Source: RH-AL1 sp965277355
GTDB lineage: Bacteria > Pseudomonadota > Alphaproteobacteria > Rhizobiales > Beijerinckiaceae
Length of the DNA: 64,000 nucleotides
Reading direction: 5' to 3'
NCBI GenBank assembly: GCA_965277355.1
Contig: CBDICN010000001.1
Span: forward strand, 620,001-684,000
Within the stretch, counting starts at the first letter, position 1; every line of letters starts with the position of its first letter. The notes under the pieces were generated by a model. The model worked only from the letters and a program-made list of their open reading frames with translations, did no database searches and had not been told where the DNA came from. Positions 61,950 through 64,000 of this stretch are shown here, one piece after another. Position numbers and translations under genes: made by a program.

Positions 61950-62884
61950 ATGGCCGACGTGATTATGACGCTGAGTGACAGAGAGCCAATCGCACCGCGC
62001 GCGGATTTTGGGTTCGAGATCGACTTCAGACGCGACGCGGGCCTGCCTCGCGCGTGTTCGCCGCGACCCACCAATTAATCAGGGCCTGCGAGACTCTCGA
62101 CGCGGAGCTGGTTCAGCTCGTCGACTCCAGCATCCAGACCGTGCTCGTCCTGGAGGACATTGAAAGCGGATCGATCAAGACTTGGCTTCGTAGCGTTCTC
62201 TCGTCCACCGAAGATAACGCCCCGAAGAAGCTCGACTGGAAACCGCTCGTCGGCGCCTATCTGGTGCGCGCAAAATACGCGGTCGTCCGTTGGGTCGACA
62301 AGGACGACAAGGCCCAGAGCCTGAGCGAGCTTCGCGGTGAGATCCAACAGATCGCCTCGGAGACCGATGTCCGTTACCTAACGGCCTACGCTCCTCCGTC
62401 TTTTCCGGCCTTGATCAGTGCGGCTAGAGATTTTCAGGCCGTTAAAGATTACCTGGCCAGCGGCGACCGGGCCAAGCTGCTGACGTCAGAGGACGAGCTG
62501 GTGATGAACCTCTCGGTTCGGCTATCCCTTGAAAATATAGAAGCGCTCGCCGTGGCACGCACGATGGTCGCGCCGCCACACCAGCTGATCCTCCCCGTCA
62601 AAAGGCCGGATTACCTCGGCGATAGCAAGTAGGAGCCGCGGGATGGCAAGCGCAACATCAGCGCGAAGATCGAGGACGCGGCATGGCTCAGGCGTTTTCA
62701 GCAGCGTGAGATCGATGTACGTCCCGGTGACGCCCTGCTCTGCATGGTCGTGACCGAGGTTCAATACGGCCACGACGACGAGCTTATCGCAGAGACTTTC
62801 GCCGTGGTCGAGGTGCTCGACGTGCTGGTCGCGGGTGGGCCAACGATCGAATTGCCCTTCGACGGCGACCAGAAAAAGGTCTGA
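61950..62884 (+). pseudogene. Unrecognised gene broken by a frameshift and an in-frame TAG
   Basis: ATG 61950 (GCGGAG 6 bases upstream) opens MADVIMTLSDREPIAPRADFGFEIDFRRDAG. Near 62040 the coding signal passes to another frame (SRVFAATHQLIRACETLDAELVQLVDSSIQTVLVLEDIESGSIKTWLR ...), implying a one-base indel. That frame runs to TAG 62630-62632 and continues in frame (RDGKRNISAKIEDAAWLRRFQQREIDVRPGDALLCMV ... FAVVEVLDVLVAGG) to TGA at 62882-62884. Repaired, it would be about 311 residues, with no membrane segment and no family I know. It is a probable pseudogene. Confidence 0.7.
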
Positions 62885-62895
62885 GTCCTCAGACC
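62873..62895 (-). terminator. Intrinsic terminator of murJ
   Basis: On the minus strand GGTCTGA, loop GGAC and TCAGACC form a 7-bp perfect stem followed at once by TTTTT. It covers the murJ stop codon (62889-62891), and its T-run lies inside the 3' end of the convergent broken gene. Confidence 0.7.
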
Positions 62896-64000
62896 GCGCG
62901 CGTCCGCAGCACGGGGCGGCGCGGCAGCGGCAGCTCGATGCCGAAGCCGCGCAGAGCGAGGGCCAGGATCACGCCGTAAATGGCGGCTCCAACGAAGGCG
63001 GTGAAGGCGAAGGTCAGCTCGAGCCGAAAGTGCGCGACGTGCGAGATCAGCGCGTAGCCGATCACCGGCCCGACGAGCGCGAAGACCGCCAGGGCGAAGG
63101 AGGCGAGCGAGACCGAGGCGCCGACGCGGTAGAGCGTCATGTCGGGCCGCATCTCGTCGCGCCGTACCGAGAGGTAGACGAGAAGGCCGAGGTTGACCCA
63201 GCTGCCTGCAGCCGTCGCCGACGCGAGACCGACGGCACCAAGCGGCCTGTAGAGCATGATCTTGAGAGTGATGTTGAAGACGAAGGAGATCAGCGTCACC
63301 ATCATTGGCGTGCGGGTATCGCCGCGGGCGAGAAAGCTCGCCGTTGCCGACCGGATGAGAACGATGGCGAGCAGGCCGAAGCCGTAGGCCTCGAGCACCG
63401 CGGCGGAGGCGTCAGCATCGGCGCCGGTGAAGCGGCCATGCTCGAAAACGGCGCGCATGATCCAGTCCGGGATCATGATGAAGGCAACGAAGAACGGTGC
63501 GGTCAGCGCGATCGAGAGCGCGGCGGTCCGGTTCTGCGCGTGATAGGCGGCTGCGACGTTGCCCCCGGCGATGCGCCGGCTCATTTCCGGCAGCAGCACC
63601 GTACCGGCGGCGATCCCGATCACGCCGAGCGGCAACTGGTACATGCGGTCGGCATAGTAGATCGAGGCGACGCCGCCGGTCGGCAGCATGGAGGCGATGA
63701 TCGTGTCGGCGAACATCGCGATCTGCGTTCCGGCCGAGCCGATCACTGCCGGGCCCAGGCGTACGAAAAAACGCTTGATCTCGACGGTCAGCACCGGCCG
63801 CGCGAAATGCTCGAGGATGCCGGCTCGGTAGGCGGCATAGCCCGTCATCAGCACCTGCAGAAGACCCGAGACGGTGGTGCCGAAGCTCGCGGCGATGCCG
63901 GCGTTCGGAAACAGGAAGGCCGTGCCGAGGAAGAGGATGGTCGTCACGTTGAGCAGCACCGGCGCGAAGGCGGCGGCGGCGAAACGACCGTTGGCGTTCA
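62889..64000 (-). CDS. murJ: Lipid II flippase MurJ, 5'-truncated by window edge
   Basis: C-terminal part of the inner-membrane lipid II flippase of the MVF family. About 370 codons are visible, with at least ten membrane helices. Family segments are FAAAAFAPVLLNVTTI, AASFGTTVSGLLQVLMTGYAAYRAGI, KRFFVRLGPAVIGSAGTQIAMFADTIIASMLPTGGVASIYYADRMYQLPLGVIGIAAGTVLLPEMSR-type sequence and the FLARGDTRTPMMVTLISFVFNITLK stretch. The frame is open to base 64000; the true start is beyond the window. The stop overlaps an intrinsic terminator. Confidence 0.95.
   Translation of the reverse strand, partial: NANGRFAAAAFAPVLLNVTTILFLGTAFLFPNAGIAASFGTTVSGLLQVLMTGYAAYRAGILEHFARPVLTVEIKRFFVRLGPAVIGSAGTQIAMFADTIIASMLPTGGVASIYYADRMYQLPLGVIGIAAGTVLLPEMSRRIAGGNVAAAYHAQNRTAALSIALTAPFFVAFIMIPDWIMRAVFEHGRFTGADADASAAVLEAYGFGLLAIVLIRSATASFLARGDTRTPMMVTLISFVFNITLKIMLYRPLGAVGLASATAAGSWVNLGLLVYLSVRRDEMRPDMTLYRVGASVSLASFALAVFALVGPVIGYALISHVAHFRLELTFAFTAFVGAAIYGVILALALRGFGIELPLPRRPVLRTRAV

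Overview
The window is GC-rich, densely coded chromosomal DNA from an alphaproteobacterium, most likely of the order Hyphomicrobiales (Rhizobiales). Supporting evidence is the dusB-ntrB-ntrC-ntrY-ntrX cluster followed by a D-amino-acid transaminase gene, hfq and hflX, the fused ispDF gene, the Atp12-type chaperone, the DUF2155 and DUF1491 proteins, an RlpA/DacC/tmk/holB/metG/tatD block, and a PepSY-like gene beside an OmpR/histidine kinase pair. I cannot assign a genus. No rRNA, tRNA or CRISPR array was seen.

Layout. 1-4.2 kb: end of aroC, a spore-photoproduct-lyase-like radical SAM gene, a secreted phosphodiester glycosidase-like protein and a RibB whose second domain is degenerate. 4.3-9.6 kb: queE-queD and moaA are set among decaying genes (an epimerase pseudogene, a membrane protein gene cut by an amber codon, a half-deleted HAD hydrolase), with a DUF971 gene and the Atp12 chaperone. 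9.7-13.5 kb: DUF2155 protein, GNAT acetyltransferase, orphan Flp-like peptide, RatA/Coq10-like protein, pncC and ispDF. 13.7-25 kb: nitrogen-regulation cluster (dusB, ntrBC, ntrYX), a split chromate transporter, D-amino-acid transaminase, hfq, hflX and convergent mazG. 25.95-26.98 kb: a complete IS630-type element flanked by TA. 27-35.6 kb: a two-domain cold-shock protein, then a long leftward operon (rlpA, D,D-carboxypeptidase, tmk, holB, metG, tatD, MBL hydrolase) that ends at an intrinsic terminator.

35.9-40.7 kb: a small polysaccharide locus with two tandem KpsE-like chain-export proteins and a two-module glycosyltransferase, but no ABC transporter beside it. 40.7-48.4 kb: xth, a three-gene FUSC/DUF1656/HlyD efflux system, DUF72, a zinc-alcohol-dehydrogenase relative that has lost its catalytic zinc ligands, and dprA. 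48.4-55.9 kb: plsY, a diguanylate cyclase, an M23 peptidase, a Fur/Zur regulator, a two-component system with a PepSY-like partner, and a YcgN-type cysteine cluster protein. 56-64 kb: a class A penicillin-binding protein, small DUF1214 and DUF1254 proteins, DUF1491, an M20 dipeptidase, a broken unrecognised gene, and the 3' part of murJ.

The coherent themes are nitrogen and RNA regulation (ntr, hfq, csp), envelope building (PBP, RlpA, DacC-like, M23, PlsY, MurJ, IspDF, KpsE-like) and housekeeping. The most interesting features are a repeated pattern of genes in decay whose interrupting in-frame stops are all TAG, several enzymes with key catalytic residues missing (ADH relative, QueD, DacC-like, RibB C-terminal domain, NtrX) and the orphan paired KpsE/glycosyltransferase locus. 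I did not find a clearly new defence or mobile system.
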